From the NCBI GenBank assembly GCA_946479075.1, contig CAMLDT010000081.1:1-14100 (forward strand): 14,100 bases of DNA. Direction: 5' to 3'. Source of the DNA: an uncultured Polaromonas sp. Its GTDB lineage: Bacteria; Pseudomonadota; Gammaproteobacteria; Burkholderiales; Burkholderiaceae. Below, in pieces: positions 1-6,413 of this stretch. The position numbers and the translations under genes are program-made. The notes beneath the pieces are model-generated. The model was not told the origin of the DNA and made no database searches. It was given only the letters and a program-made list of their open reading frames with translations. The number at the start of each line of letters is the position of its first letter. The first letter of the stretch is position 1.

Positions 1-77
1 AGGGGCCGGGAGGTCCGGCTCAGCCGGCCCGCAGGCTCAGGCCAAATGAAATCCGGTGAGCGAGCGAAGACGAGACT
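1..77. other. Gap downstream of rimM
   Basis: No coding start is visible here. In related bacteria trmD follows rimM, so trmD probably begins beyond the left edge. The stretch holds a GC-rich inverted repeat (GGGCCGG at 3-9 against CCGGCCC at 24-30) and a smaller one (CCGGCT at 15-20 against AGCCGG at 22-27). Neither is followed by a T-run on the minus strand, so I do not call a terminator. Confidence 0.5.
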
Positions 78-662
78 CTAATAATCAGGCTGCCAGTCCA
101 CCGTGATGGTCTTGCCGGGCAGGTCCACACCATCGACATAGGCGGCGACAAAGGGAATCATGCGCTCCAGCGCCTGATCGCCCTCGCTGTATTCAACACA
201 CAGCACCGAGTTCGGACCGGTTGCCATCAGGTCGCGCACCGTGCCCAGGGCCACCCCTTCACGGTTGATGACGTTCAGCCCCAGCAGGTCCACCCAGTAG
301 TACTCGTCCTTGCCGACCTTTGGAAAGGCGCTGCGCGGCACAAAAATGCGCGCACCGCGAAGCGCTTCGGCCGGGGTGCGGTCGTCGATGCCTTCAAACT
401 TGGCAACCACCGAACCGGAATGGACTTTGGATTCGCTGACGGACAGAACCACCGTGCCGGCGAATGCATCGAAGCCCGGCCGGTGTTTGGCTTCGGGCGG
501 CTGGAGAAACCAGCGGCCGGAAGAAAAAAGCGCCTCGGAGGAGGCGCTGTGCGGCAGGACTTTGACCCAGCCCTTGACGCCCCAGGCGTCAAGAATGCGC
601 CCGACTTCGATGGCGTCATCGGGAAGACCCGACGACTCCAGGCCCGGAACGCTAGCCCCCAC
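78..662 (-). CDS. rimM: 16S rRNA processing protein RimM
   Basis: RimM is a cytoplasmic assembly factor that binds ribosomal protein S19 on the 30S head and helps 16S rRNA maturation. The 194-residue product has the expected two domains. The N-terminal RimM barrel covers about residues 18-110 and opens with the family signature around GRILDAWGVKG. The C-terminal PRC barrel covers about 118-192, starting near EYYWVDLLG and ending with the conserved MIPFVAAYVDGVDL block. The start is GTG (660-662 on the complement) with only a weak AGAG eight bases upstream; no better ATG exists before the first conserved residues. It lies 81 bases downstream of rpsP on the same strand, the usual rpsP-rimM-trmD-rplS order, and is presumably cotranscribed from the rpsP promoter. 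Family assignment is secure; the exact start is less so. Confidence 0.96.
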   Translation of the reverse strand: MGASVPGLESSGLPDDAIEVGRILDAWGVKGWVKVLPHSASSEALFSSGRWFLQPPEAKHRPGFDAFAGTVVLSVSESKVHSGSVVAKFEGIDDRTPAEALRGARIFVPRSAFPKVGKDEYYWVDLLGLNVINREGVALGTVRDLMATGPNSVLCVEYSEGDQALERMIPFVAAYVDGVDLPGKTITVDWQPDY

Positions 663-680
663 GCTTTTTACTCTGTGTAA

Positions 681-727
681 GGCGCTGCCCCCCTACGGGG
701 CGAATTTCCCTTGGGGCGGCCCAGCGG
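681..727 (-). repeat. Comamonadaceae-type intergenic repeat, copy A
   Basis: Read on the minus strand, this 47-nt segment aligns without gaps to 5137-5183 on the plus strand, matching at 37 of 47 positions by my hand count. Shared blocks are GGGCCGCCCCAAGG near the 5' end and GGGGGGCAGCG near the 3' end, which could pair partly through GCTG/CAGC and CCCC/GGGG arms. It fills most of the space between rpsP and rimM, so it should be transcribed as part of the ribosomal operon mRNA. I recognise the motif from memory as common between genes in Comamonadaceae. Its function is unknown. Confidence 0.75.
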
Positions 728-743
728 GAAATTGTCATTCCAG

Positions 744-1004
744 TCAGGCGGTTTTAGGGGCAGCAGCAGCGCCCTGCTTGACCAGGCGCTCAACGGTGGG
801 GGAAGCTTGCGCGCCCACGCCGAGCCAGTGGGTCAGGCGGTCCTGCTCAATGCGCAGGCCTTCTTCGCCACCCTTGGCGATCGGGTTGTAAAAACCGATG
901 CGCTCGATGAAACGGCCGTCGCGGCGGACGCGTTTGTCAGCGACAACGATATTGAAAAAAGGACGGTGTTTAGAACCGCCGCGCGAGAGTCGAATGACGA
1001 CCAT
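744..1004 (-). CDS. rpsP: 30S ribosomal protein S16
   Basis: S16 is a small-subunit protein that binds 16S rRNA early in 30S assembly. The 86-residue product starts with the highly conserved [12 protein letters not shown]...[11 protein letters not shown] block and continues through [13 protein letters not shown] and the [12 protein letters not shown] segment typical of bacterial S16; the last ten residues are an Ala/Lys-rich tail. The ATG is preceded by AAGGA (complement of 1011-1015), seven bases away, and further upstream by a leader hairpin and a consensus -10 box. It is the first gene of the rpsP-rimM operon. Confidence 0.98.
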   Translation of the reverse strand: MVVIRLSRGGSKHRPFFNIVVADKRVRRDGRFIERIGFYNPIAKGGEEGLRIEQDRLTHWLGVGAQASPTVERLVKQGAAAAPKTA

Positions 1005-1023
1005 GATTTATCCTTCGGGTGGC

Positions 1024-1041
1024 GGGGTGAAAAGTCACCCC
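1024..1041 (-). promoter_or_regulatory. Stem-loop in rpsP leader
   Basis: GGGGTGA (1024-1030) and TCACCCC (1035-1041) form a perfect 7-bp stem with a 4-base loop. In the rpsP transcript it would sit about 20 bases before the start codon and 8 bases before the AAGGA ribosome binding site. It has no following U-tract, so it is not a terminator. A role in translation control or mRNA stability is inference. Confidence 0.5.
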
Positions 1042-1109
1042 AAAATGTTCCTGCAGCGATTGAGACACACGACATGGCACCCGGCCAGCGAAATGCTGCA
1101 AAGCCGCAG

Positions 1110-1137
1110 ATTATAACCCGCGCCCCGCGTTTGTCCG
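1110..1137 (-). promoter_or_regulatory. Sigma-70 promoter of rpsP operon
   Basis: On the minus strand a perfect TATAAT (complement of 1110-1115) is preceded by a 16-base spacer and CGGACA (complement of 1132-1137), which matches four of six bases of the -35 consensus. Transcription would begin near 1103, giving a leader of about 100 bases. A strong -10 box is what one expects for a ribosomal protein operon. Confidence 0.65.
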
Positions 1138-1174
1138 CCAAACCACGGTCCAGCCTTCCTTTTCGAGCCTCCAC

Positions 1175-1699
1175 ATGCCCCTGATACGCCCCAGCCGCGA
1201 GGAAGACCTCCCCGCCATCACCGCCATCTACGCGCATCACGTGCTGCATGGCACCGGCACTTTCGAAACCGAGCCACCCAGCGCCGCGGACATGACCAGC
1301 CGCCGGGCCGATGTGCTGGCCAAAGGGCTGCCTTATCTGGTGGTGGAAGATGCCGGCACGGTCGCCGGTTTTGCGTACGGCAACTGGTTCAAGCCGCGCC
1401 CGGCCTACCGGTATTCGGTGGAAGATTCGATCTACCTGGCCCCTGGCCTCGGCGGCAAGGGCCTGGGCCGCGCCCTGCTGACGGAACTGCTGGCATGCTG
1501 CGAACGTGCCGGCATCCGCAAAATCATGGCCGTGATTGGCGACTCGGCCAACGCCGGCTCCGTCGGTCTGCATCATGCGCTGGGTTTCACGCAGGTCGGC
1601 ATCGTGGCGTCCTGCGGATGGAAGTTCGGCGCCTGGCGTGATATTGTGATCATGCAAAAAACACTGGGTGCCGGCGACACCTTGCCACCTGCGGCCTGA
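1175..1699 (+). CDS. GNAT N-acetyltransferase, PAT/MnaT type
   Basis: A 174-residue GNAT-fold acetyltransferase expected to move an acetyl group from acetyl-CoA to an amino group. The pattern is that of phosphinothricin/methionine-sulfoximine acetyltransferases: IYAHHVLHGTGTFE at residues 18-31, then AYRYSVEDSIYL at 77-88. The acetyl-CoA pyrophosphate loop is GLGGKGLGRALL at 91-102, and LHHALGF followed by GWKFGAWRD lies near 132-155. Members of this subfamily in other bacteria acetylate methionine sulfone or sulfoximine as well as the herbicide, so natural substrate and resistance phenotype cannot be read from sequence. No clear Shine-Dalgarno precedes the ATG. It is divergent from rpsP, and a TM2 protein gene follows 40 bases downstream on the same strand. 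Confidence 0.88.
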   Translation: MPLIRPSREEDLPAITAIYAHHVLHGTGTFETEPPSAADMTSRRADVLAKGLPYLVVEDAGTVAGFAYGNWFKPRPAYRYSVEDSIYLAPGLGGKGLGRALLTELLACCERAGIRKIMAVIGDSANAGSVGLHHALGFTQVGIVASCGWKFGAWRDIVIMQKTLGAGDTLPPAA

Positions 1700-1739
1700 T
1701 TCAGGCGGCGCTTCCTGCTCACCCTTTCTGACGGACTCC

Positions 1740-2192
1740 ATGAAAACCAAGAACAAGACCCTGGCGGCCTGGCTCGCTCTGGCCGGTGGCCAGCTGGGCA
1801 TCCACCGCCTCTATCTTTACGGTGTGGGCGACACGCTCGCCTGGCTGCACCCGATCATGGCGGCACTGGGCTGGTGGGGGGTGGAGCGCGTGCGCATGTA
1901 CGGCCAGGATGACCAGCTCGCCTGGGTGCTGGTTCCCCTTCTGGGTTTCACGCTGGCCGCCACGGCGTTGACCGCCATTTATTACGGCTTGATGGCGCCT
2001 GAAAAATGGAACGCCCGGCACAACCCGGCAGCAGCCCCGGACGCTGCTGCGGGCCGGACCAACTGGCTGACCATGGGCGCGATCATTTTTGCGCTGCTGT
2101 TCGGCACCATCGCCCTGATGTCCAGCATCGCCTTCAGCTTCCAGCGCTACTTTGAATACCAGGTCGAGGAAGCCAGGAAAATCTCCCAGTAA
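1740..2192 (+). CDS. TM2-domain small membrane protein
   Basis: The 150-residue product begins with a TM2-type segment: a hydrophobic helix over residues 7-18, the turn GGQLGIHRLYLYG matching the family's G-x-x-G-x-HR-x-Y pattern, and a second helix. Two further hydrophobic stretches follow, at about residues 60-82 and 112-138, with a soluble linker rich in Pro, Ala and Asn between them. It is thus predicted to be an inner-membrane protein with about four spans. The function of TM2 proteins in bacteria is not established. I start at the ATG at 1740 rather than an in-frame ATG at 1668 because the earlier one lies inside the GNAT gene and adds a non-conserved lead. The gene probably shares a transcript with the acetyltransferase, and its stop lies 8 bases from the end of the convergent AraC gene. 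Confidence 0.8.
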   Translation: MKTKNKTLAAWLALAGGQLGIHRLYLYGVGDTLAWLHPIMAALGWWGVERVRMYGQDDQLAWVLVPLLGFTLAATALTAIYYGLMAPEKWNARHNPAAAPDAAAGRTNWLTMGAIIFALLFGTIALMSSIAFSFQRYFEYQVEEARKISQ

Positions 2193-2200
2193 GGCCGCGT

Positions 2201-3046
2201 TCAGGGCCGGGCATCGGGCAAGATATCCCGCCTGGCCCGGGTGCGCGACAGTGCCCGGGACAACGCCGATGTACTGGTGTAGCCCGATTGCCCGGCTGCT
2301 TTTTTGAGGCCCTGCCCGGATTCGATGGCCCGGCTGGCGATGGCCAGCCTCAAGGTTTCCAGGTATTTGCCGGCGGGCAGGCGCATCAGGTCCCGAAACC
2401 GGGTGGCAAAGGATGTCCTCGACATGCCCGCCTGCCGGGCCAGCGAATCCAAAGTCCAGGGACTCTGCGGCCTGGTGTGAATAGCCACCAGCGTGCGCGC
2501 GATGCGGGGATCAGCGAGTCCGTTGAACAGTCCCGACAGGGTCAGGGGCTGCGCCACCAGATGCCGCAGCAGTCCGATAAAAAGAATCTCGCCTGCGCGC
2601 TCCATCAGGGCCGTGTGTCCGCAGCGCGGCTGCCTCCACTCTGCGCCAATCAGCGCAACGATCTGTTTAAGCGAGGGGTCGGCGCTGTCCAGGGAAACAA
2701 CCCACGGTCGGGCAAATTCACGAAGCAGCAAACAGGCGCCGGGCCCGTCAAAAAATACCCTGGCGCTCATCAGGCCATGAAGTTCCTGCCCAGAGCTTTC
2801 GGCAATGCTGTGCGCGGCGTCGGCCCGGCACACCAGCATGGCCGGCGCCCGAAGCGCCGGGCAAGGGAAGCCCCGGACATTCAGGTCCACCTGGCCGTCC
2901 ATCAACACATGCAGGTACAAGCCCTCGACGGAGGAGGCTTCAAAAACGGCCTGTGCGCCATGCACGTGCTGCGCCATCAGTGGCACACGGGGCGCCAGCA
3001 ACTGCATCAGCGCCGACAGGCGATCAAGTCGGGCAGTCTTGGGCAT
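2201..3046 (-). CDS. AraC-family regulator, cupin sensor
   Basis: A 281-residue DNA-binding transcription regulator. Residues about 1-170 look like the AraC_N cupin sensor domain (GLYLHVLMDGQVDLNVRG, then PAMLVCRADAAHSI). The C-terminal 100 residues carry the two helix-turn-helix units: SLARQAGMSRTSFATRFRD is the first, and LKKAAGQSGYTSTSALSRAL marks the second. I chose the ATG at 3044-3046 (MPKTARLDRL...); the longer frame would need a TTG start at 3088 and adds 14 residues without family character. No good Shine-Dalgarno is visible. It is divergent from the AEC transporter gene, which makes that gene its likely target. The C-terminal end (RTRARRDILPDARP) departs from the usual GxxPxxYR ending, so the last turn may be divergent. 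Confidence 0.87.
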   Translation of the reverse strand: MPKTARLDRLSALMQLLAPRVPLMAQHVHGAQAVFEASSVEGLYLHVLMDGQVDLNVRGFPCPALRAPAMLVCRADAAHSIAESSGQELHGLMSARVFFDGPGACLLLREFARPWVVSLDSADPSLKQIVALIGAEWRQPRCGHTALMERAGEILFIGLLRHLVAQPLTLSGLFNGLADPRIARTLVAIHTRPQSPWTLDSLARQAGMSRTSFATRFRDLMRLPAGKYLETLRLAIASRAIESGQGLKKAAGQSGYTSTSALSRALSRTRARRDILPDARP

Positions 3047-3069
3047 TGTTGAACGCAAGGCAAACAAAA

Positions 3070-3097
3070 TTGAATGAATGATCGCCAAGCGTACAAC
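3070..3097 (+). promoter_or_regulatory. Possible promoter of AEC transporter
   Basis: TTGAAT at 3070-3075 and TACAAC at 3092-3097, spaced by 16 bases, each match four of six consensus bases and lie 65-90 bases upstream of the transporter ATG. The sequence AACAAAAT occurs at both 3063-3070 and 3095-3102, flanking this promoter 32 bases apart. It could be a direct-repeat site for the divergent AraC-type protein, which is inference. Confidence 0.3.
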
Positions 3098-3161
3098 AAA
3101 ATGAGATTTTCACAGCGCGGCCTTGAGCCGCCCCAGGCGCTCGCGGCGCAAAAAGAAGCTC

Positions 3162-4037
3162 ATGTTTGAAAAAATCGCCGAGATCACCCTGCCGATTTTC
3201 CTGATCGCCCTCACCGGCTTCATCTACAGCCGCGCAACGCGCCCCAATCTTTCGGGTGCCAACCGCATCATTGTTGACCTGGCGCTGCCCGCGCTTATTT
3301 TCACGTCACTGTCGGCGCAAGACTTCAGCCTTCACGCTGCGGGCGGCTTCGTGCTTGCGGCGATTTTGCTGGTGCTGCTCAGCGGCCTGGCTACCCTGCC
3401 TCTGGTGAAGTGGTCGGGCTCCGGCTGGCGCGCCTTGCTGCCGTGTGTCATGTTCGGCAATGTCGGGCCCGTAGGCATCCCCATGACGGTGCTGGCGTAC
3501 GGTCAGGCCGGCCTGGCACCAGCGGTGCTCTTGCTGGTGCTGTCGAATATTCTGCATTTCACGGTGGGGACCTGGCTCATGAGCGGGCAAATGCAGGCCA
3601 AGTCGGTCTATGCCAACCCATTGATCTGGGCCACGTTCCTGGGCTTGCTGGCGTCCGGGCTGCGCCTGAGCTTGCCGCCCTGGCTGCAGGTGCCGCTGAC
3701 CATGACCGGAAGCATTCTGGTGCCCCTGATGCTGCTGTCCCTGGGCGCCCGGCTCGCCGAAACGCCTCTGACTCACGCGCGTACCGGCATCTACGGCGCA
3801 GCCATTGCGGTTCCGGTTCGTCTGGCTTTGGCATGGGTGCTGGCAAGCATGCTGCCCATGAGCGAGGTCCAGCGCGGCGCCCTGGTCCTGTTCGCCGCGC
3901 TGCCACCCGCCGTCTTCAACTACCTGCTGGCAGATCGCTTTGGGCGGGAGGCCGACAAGGTGGCGTCCATCGTGATTGCCGGCCACTTCGCCTGTCTGGT
4001 GTTTCTGCCTCTGGCGATCTGGCTGGCGTTTCTGTAA
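3162..4037 (+). CDS. AEC-family membrane transporter
   Basis: A 291-residue inner-membrane protein of the auxin efflux carrier (Mem_trans) family, whose bacterial members carry small organic acids such as malonate or malate. About ten hydrophobic helices can be followed through the chain. Family features are VDLALPALIFTSL at residues 38-50, the first broken-helix motif GNVGPVGIP at 99-107 (N-x-G-x-x-G-x-P), PLMLLSLGARL near 190, and ALPPAVFNYLLA near 251-262 in the second half. I start at the ATG at 3162, preceded by AGAAG six bases away; the upstream in-frame start at 3123 would add a run of basic residues. The divergent AraC gene suggests induction by a substrate. The substrate cannot be named from sequence. 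Confidence 0.9.
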   Translation: MFEKIAEITLPIFLIALTGFIYSRATRPNLSGANRIIVDLALPALIFTSLSAQDFSLHAAGGFVLAAILLVLLSGLATLPLVKWSGSGWRALLPCVMFGNVGPVGIPMTVLAYGQAGLAPAVLLLVLSNILHFTVGTWLMSGQMQAKSVYANPLIWATFLGLLASGLRLSLPPWLQVPLTMTGSILVPLMLLSLGARLAETPLTHARTGIYGAAIAVPVRLALAWVLASMLPMSEVQRGALVLFAALPPAVFNYLLADRFGREADKVASIVIAGHFACLVFLPLAIWLAFL

Positions 4038-4079
4038 GGCGGCCAGGCAAGTGACGCGCCGGCAGCCAGCGCACTCCGG

Positions 4080-5090
4080 TCAGAACAGCTGCAGGCTGAC
4101 CCAGTAGGCAATCGCAGCGACAAAGGCCGAGGCCGGGATGGTGAAAATCCAGGCCCAGACAATATTGCCGGCCACCCCCCAGCGGACGGCGGATGCACGC
4201 TGGGTCGAGCCAACGCCGACGATGGCACCGGTGATGGTGTGGGTGGTGGACACGGGGATACCCAGCGCCGTCGCCAGGAACAGGGTCAGCGCGCCGCCGG
4301 TCTCGGCGCAGAAGCCGCCCACCGGTTTGAGCTTGGTGATTTTCTGCCCCATGGTTTTAACGATGCGCCAGCCGCCGAACATGGTGCCTGCGGCAATCGC
4401 GATGTAACAGCTGACGATGGCCCATACCGGCGGCGAGGCATCGCTGGCGGACGCATAACCGGTGGCGATCAGCAGCATCCAGATGATGCCAATGGTTTTT
4501 TGCGCGTCGTTGCCGCCGTGCCCCAGGCTATAGGCCCCGGCAGAAACCAGCTGCATGCGCCGGAACCAGCGATCCACCCTCGACGGCGTCGCCCGGCGAA
4601 ACACCCAGGCCACACCCACCATCATGAGCGAGCCGAGCAAAAAGCCCAGCAGCGGCGAAACAAAAATAAAGGCCACCGTTTTCAGGATGCCGCCGGCCAC
4701 CAGGGCACTGGCGCCCGACTTCGCCATCACGGCGCCCACAATGCCGCCGATCAGGGCGTGGGACGAACTGCTGGGAATGCCGTAATACCAGGTCACCAGG
4801 TTCCAGCTGATGGCACCAATCAGGGCGCCGAACACCACATGGGTATCCACAATGCCCGGGTGAACGATGCCTTTACCCACCGTGGCGGCGACGCTCAGGT
4901 GAAAAATAAAAATCGCAACAAAGTTGAAGAACGCGGCGAACAGCACGGCCTGGGCCGGTTTGAGCACGCCGGTGGAAACCACGGTGGCAATCGAGTTGGC
5001 CGCATCGTGAAAGCCATTCATGAAATCGAAAGCAATGGCCAGAAACACCAGCAGCGCCACGACCCACAGGGCAGTTTGGACACTTTCCAT
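4080..5090 (-). CDS. pit: PiT-family inorganic phosphate permease
   Basis: A 336-residue low-affinity phosphate permease (PHO4/PiT family) in the inner membrane, which takes up metal-phosphate with protons. The duplicated family signatures are present: GFHDAANSIATVVST at residues 26-40 and GHGGNDAQKTIG at 190-201. The matching inner-repeat motifs are GIPSSSSHALIGG (104-116) and GIPVSTTHTITGA (277-289). About ten membrane helices are visible and the length is typical of the short PiT form without a large central loop. It is the second gene of an operon with the DUF47 gene 124 bases upstream, the standard pairing for this transporter type. Only a weak GGGG lies in front of the ATG. It converges on the AEC gene with 42 bases between stops and no obvious terminator. 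Confidence 0.95.
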   Translation of the reverse strand: MESVQTALWVVALLVFLAIAFDFMNGFHDAANSIATVVSTGVLKPAQAVLFAAFFNFVAIFIFHLSVAATVGKGIVHPGIVDTHVVFGALIGAISWNLVTWYYGIPSSSSHALIGGIVGAVMAKSGASALVAGGILKTVAFIFVSPLLGFLLGSLMMVGVAWVFRRATPSRVDRWFRRMQLVSAGAYSLGHGGNDAQKTIGIIWMLLIATGYASASDASPPVWAIVSCYIAIAAGTMFGGWRIVKTMGQKITKLKPVGGFCAETGGALTLFLATALGIPVSTTHTITGAIVGVGSTQRASAVRWGVAGNIVWAWIFTIPASAFVAAIAYWVSLQLF

Positions 5091-5136
5091 CAGCGACCCC
5101 GATTAATTGATGCAGGCGGCAGGGACCCAACTTTTT

Positions 5137-5183
5137 CCGCCGGGCCGCCCCAAGGAAAAAGCGCCTCCCTGGGGGGCAGCGAA
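5137..5183 (+). repeat. Comamonadaceae-type intergenic repeat, copy B
   Basis: This segment, read on the plus strand, is the second copy of the 47-nt repeat at 681-727 (37 of 47 positions agree, no gaps). Both share GGGCCGCCCCAAGG and GGGGGGCAGCG. It lies between the DUF47 gene and pit, in the opposite orientation to their transcription, whereas copy A runs with its operon. Beyond 5183 this copy continues into GAACGATGCGAAGC and a small hairpin that copy A lacks, so copy A may be shortened. Confidence 0.75.
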
Positions 5184-5192
5184 CGATGCGAA

Positions 5193-5205
5193 GCACGAAG
5201 CGTGC
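5193..5205. repeat. Small hairpin after the DUF47 gene
   Basis: GCACG (5193-5197) and CGTGC (5201-5205) form a perfect 5-bp stem around a 3-base loop, ten bases after the DUF47 stop in the transcript. It has no following U-tract on the minus strand, so it need not stop transcription into pit. It looks like the tail of the adjacent repeat copy B. Confidence 0.4.
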
Positions 5206-5214
5206 GGGCCGTAT

Positions 5215-5862
5215 TCATGAATTTTCGAGGACGATGCCCTCAATGACGTTGGCCACGTCTTCGCATTTGTCGGTGATGGTTTCGAGCAACTCGTAAATCG
5301 CCTTGAGCTTGATGACTTCGCGAACGTCGGGCTCTTCGCGGAACAGCTTGCTCATGGCCGAGCGCATCACACGGTCGGCATCGGACTCCAGCTTGTCGAT
5401 CTCTTCGCAGGTCTTGAGCGCGGCTTCGGCCGTTGCGGCGTCGCTGAGCTTGTCGATCAGCGCCACCGCGTCTTTCAGCCGCTCGCAGCATTTGACGCTG
5501 AGATCGGTCAGGCGTGCAATCTCCTCGGTCATGTGGCGCACGTCGTACAGCGCCATGGTTTCTGCAGAATCCTGGATCAGGTCAGCCACGTCGTCCATGG
5601 TGTTGATCAGCGAGTGGATCTGCTCACGGTCAATCGGCGTGATGAAGGTCTTGTGCAGCATGCGGTTCACCTCGTGGGTGATCCGGTCTGCCGCGCGTTC
5701 TGCGTTGTCAACCTCGCGGTTAAAGCTTTCCCGCTTTTCAACGTCGCTGTAATTGGCAACAAGGTTGGCAAAAGCGCGGGCGGCTTCAACAATCCGGTCA
5801 GCATGCTGGTTGAACAGCTCGAAAAAATTGCCCTCGCGCGGCAGCAGCTTGCCAAACAGCAT
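5215..5862 (-). CDS. DUF47 / PhoU-like protein, Pit partner
   Basis: A 215-residue, almost wholly helical cytoplasmic protein of the DUF47 (PhoU_div, YkaA/TIGR00153) family. It opens with MLFGKLLPREGNFFELFNQHADRI, the usual family start. It continues with the VDNAERAADRITHEVNRML segment, the FITPIDREQIHSLINTMDDVADLIQD block (about residues 73-98) and a second PhoU-like half rich in Glu and Asp ending in LETITDKCEDVANVIEGIVLENS. The acidic E-x-x-D-x-x-D style clusters are those that bind metal in PhoU relatives. The gene has a strong AGGAGA ribosome binding site (complement of 5868-5873). It is cotranscribed with pit and is thought to tune Pit activity, which is a family-level inference. Confidence 0.93.
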   Translation of the reverse strand: MLFGKLLPREGNFFELFNQHADRIVEAARAFANLVANYSDVEKRESFNREVDNAERAADRITHEVNRMLHKTFITPIDREQIHSLINTMDDVADLIQDSAETMALYDVRHMTEEIARLTDLSVKCCERLKDAVALIDKLSDAATAEAALKTCEEIDKLESDADRVMRSAMSKLFREEPDVREVIKLKAIYELLETITDKCEDVANVIEGIVLENS

Positions 5863-5882
5863 CTTGGTCTCCTGGGAACGGT

Positions 5883-5900
5883 GTGTCAGTGTGATGACAA
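5883..5900 (-). promoter_or_regulatory. Candidate Pho box (PhoB site)
   Basis: On the minus strand the 18 bases read TTGTCAT, CACA, CTGACAC. The classical Pho box is two CTGTCAT repeats separated by four bases; the first unit here matches six of seven bases and the second five of seven (its last base C is also common). It lies 21-38 bases before the DUF47 start codon. That is too close for normal activation and fits a site within the leader or over the start of transcription, where PhoB would repress. Confidence 0.42.
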
Positions 5901-5907
5901 ATTGATG

Positions 5908-5919
5908 ACTCCCGGGAGT
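5908..5919. promoter_or_regulatory. 12-bp perfect palindrome upstream of DUF47
   Basis: ACTCCCGGGAGT is a perfect palindrome 46 bases before the DUF47 start codon, next to the candidate Pho box, with a TAAAC-containing stretch just upstream on the minus strand that could hold a weak -10. It could be a regulator site; a chance SmaI-type GC palindrome cannot be excluded. Confidence 0.25.
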
Positions 5920-5988
5920 TTAACGCCCTCACAGTTGCGCACGGCCTGTCGCCTTCGGCCCGGGCTGAGCTGAAACCGAACGCAAGCC

Positions 5989-6351
5989 TCAGGATGACCG
6001 GAAGATGAAATACACCGCGCCCACCATGCACAAGGCCGCCCACAGGTAGTCGAGCTTCAGGGGTTCGTGAAGGTAGAAAACGGCAAACGGCACAAATACC
6101 GTCAGCGTGATCACCTCCTGCATGATCTTGAGCTGGCCCACGCTGTAGGCGGTGAAGCCAATCCGGTTGCCGGGCACCTGCAGCAGGTATTCAAACAGGG
6201 CAATGCCCCAGCTGATCAGCGCAGCCACGTACCAGGGCGAAGCCGCCAGGTTTTTGAGATGGCCATACCAGGCGAAGGTCATGAAGACGTTCGATAGCAG
6301 CAGCAGGCCGATGGCCTGCGCAGAAACCGGAAGCGATTGCAGAAACTGCAT
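5989..6351 (-). CDS. DUF486 / DMT-type small membrane protein
   Basis: A 120-residue inner-membrane protein with four predicted helices, at about residues 12-30, 40-58, 77-95 and 100-117. It carries the DUF486 pattern: FMTFAWYGHLK at 23-33, SWGIALFEYLLQVPGNRIG at 47-65, and QLKIMQEVITLTVFVPFAVFYL after it. DUF486 belongs to the drug/metabolite transporter (EamA-like) clan as a half-size form, probably acting as a dimer. The substrate is unknown. AGGAG (complement of 6357-6361) sits six bases before the ATG, giving a confident start. It lies upstream of the phosphate operon on the same strand with a gap of 126 bases, which contains that operon's own control sites, so it need not be cotranscribed. 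Confidence 0.9.
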   Translation of the reverse strand: MQFLQSLPVSAQAIGLLLLSNVFMTFAWYGHLKNLAASPWYVAALISWGIALFEYLLQVPGNRIGFTAYSVGQLKIMQEVITLTVFVPFAVFYLHEPLKLDYLWAALCMVGAVYFIFRSS

Positions 6352-6413
6352 GAAAACTCCTAGGACTCGGAGAAGCGGAAAACACCAGCGCCCGAAATAT
6401 GAGAGCCTTTTAT

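Noticed and set aside
833..1801. A 322-codon open frame on the minus strand across rpsP, its promoter and the GNAT gene
   Set aside because: It runs through two well-identified genes and their promoters, and its product resembles no family.
1740..2192. Novel toxin or immunity role for the TM2 protein
   Set aside because: TM2 proteins are widespread in ordinary chromosomal settings and nothing nearby suggests a toxin pair or defence locus.
4239..5246. A 335-codon open frame on the plus strand opposite pit
   Set aside because: Antisense shadow of a clear PiT permease; low-complexity His/Arg/Gly-rich product without a ribosome binding site.
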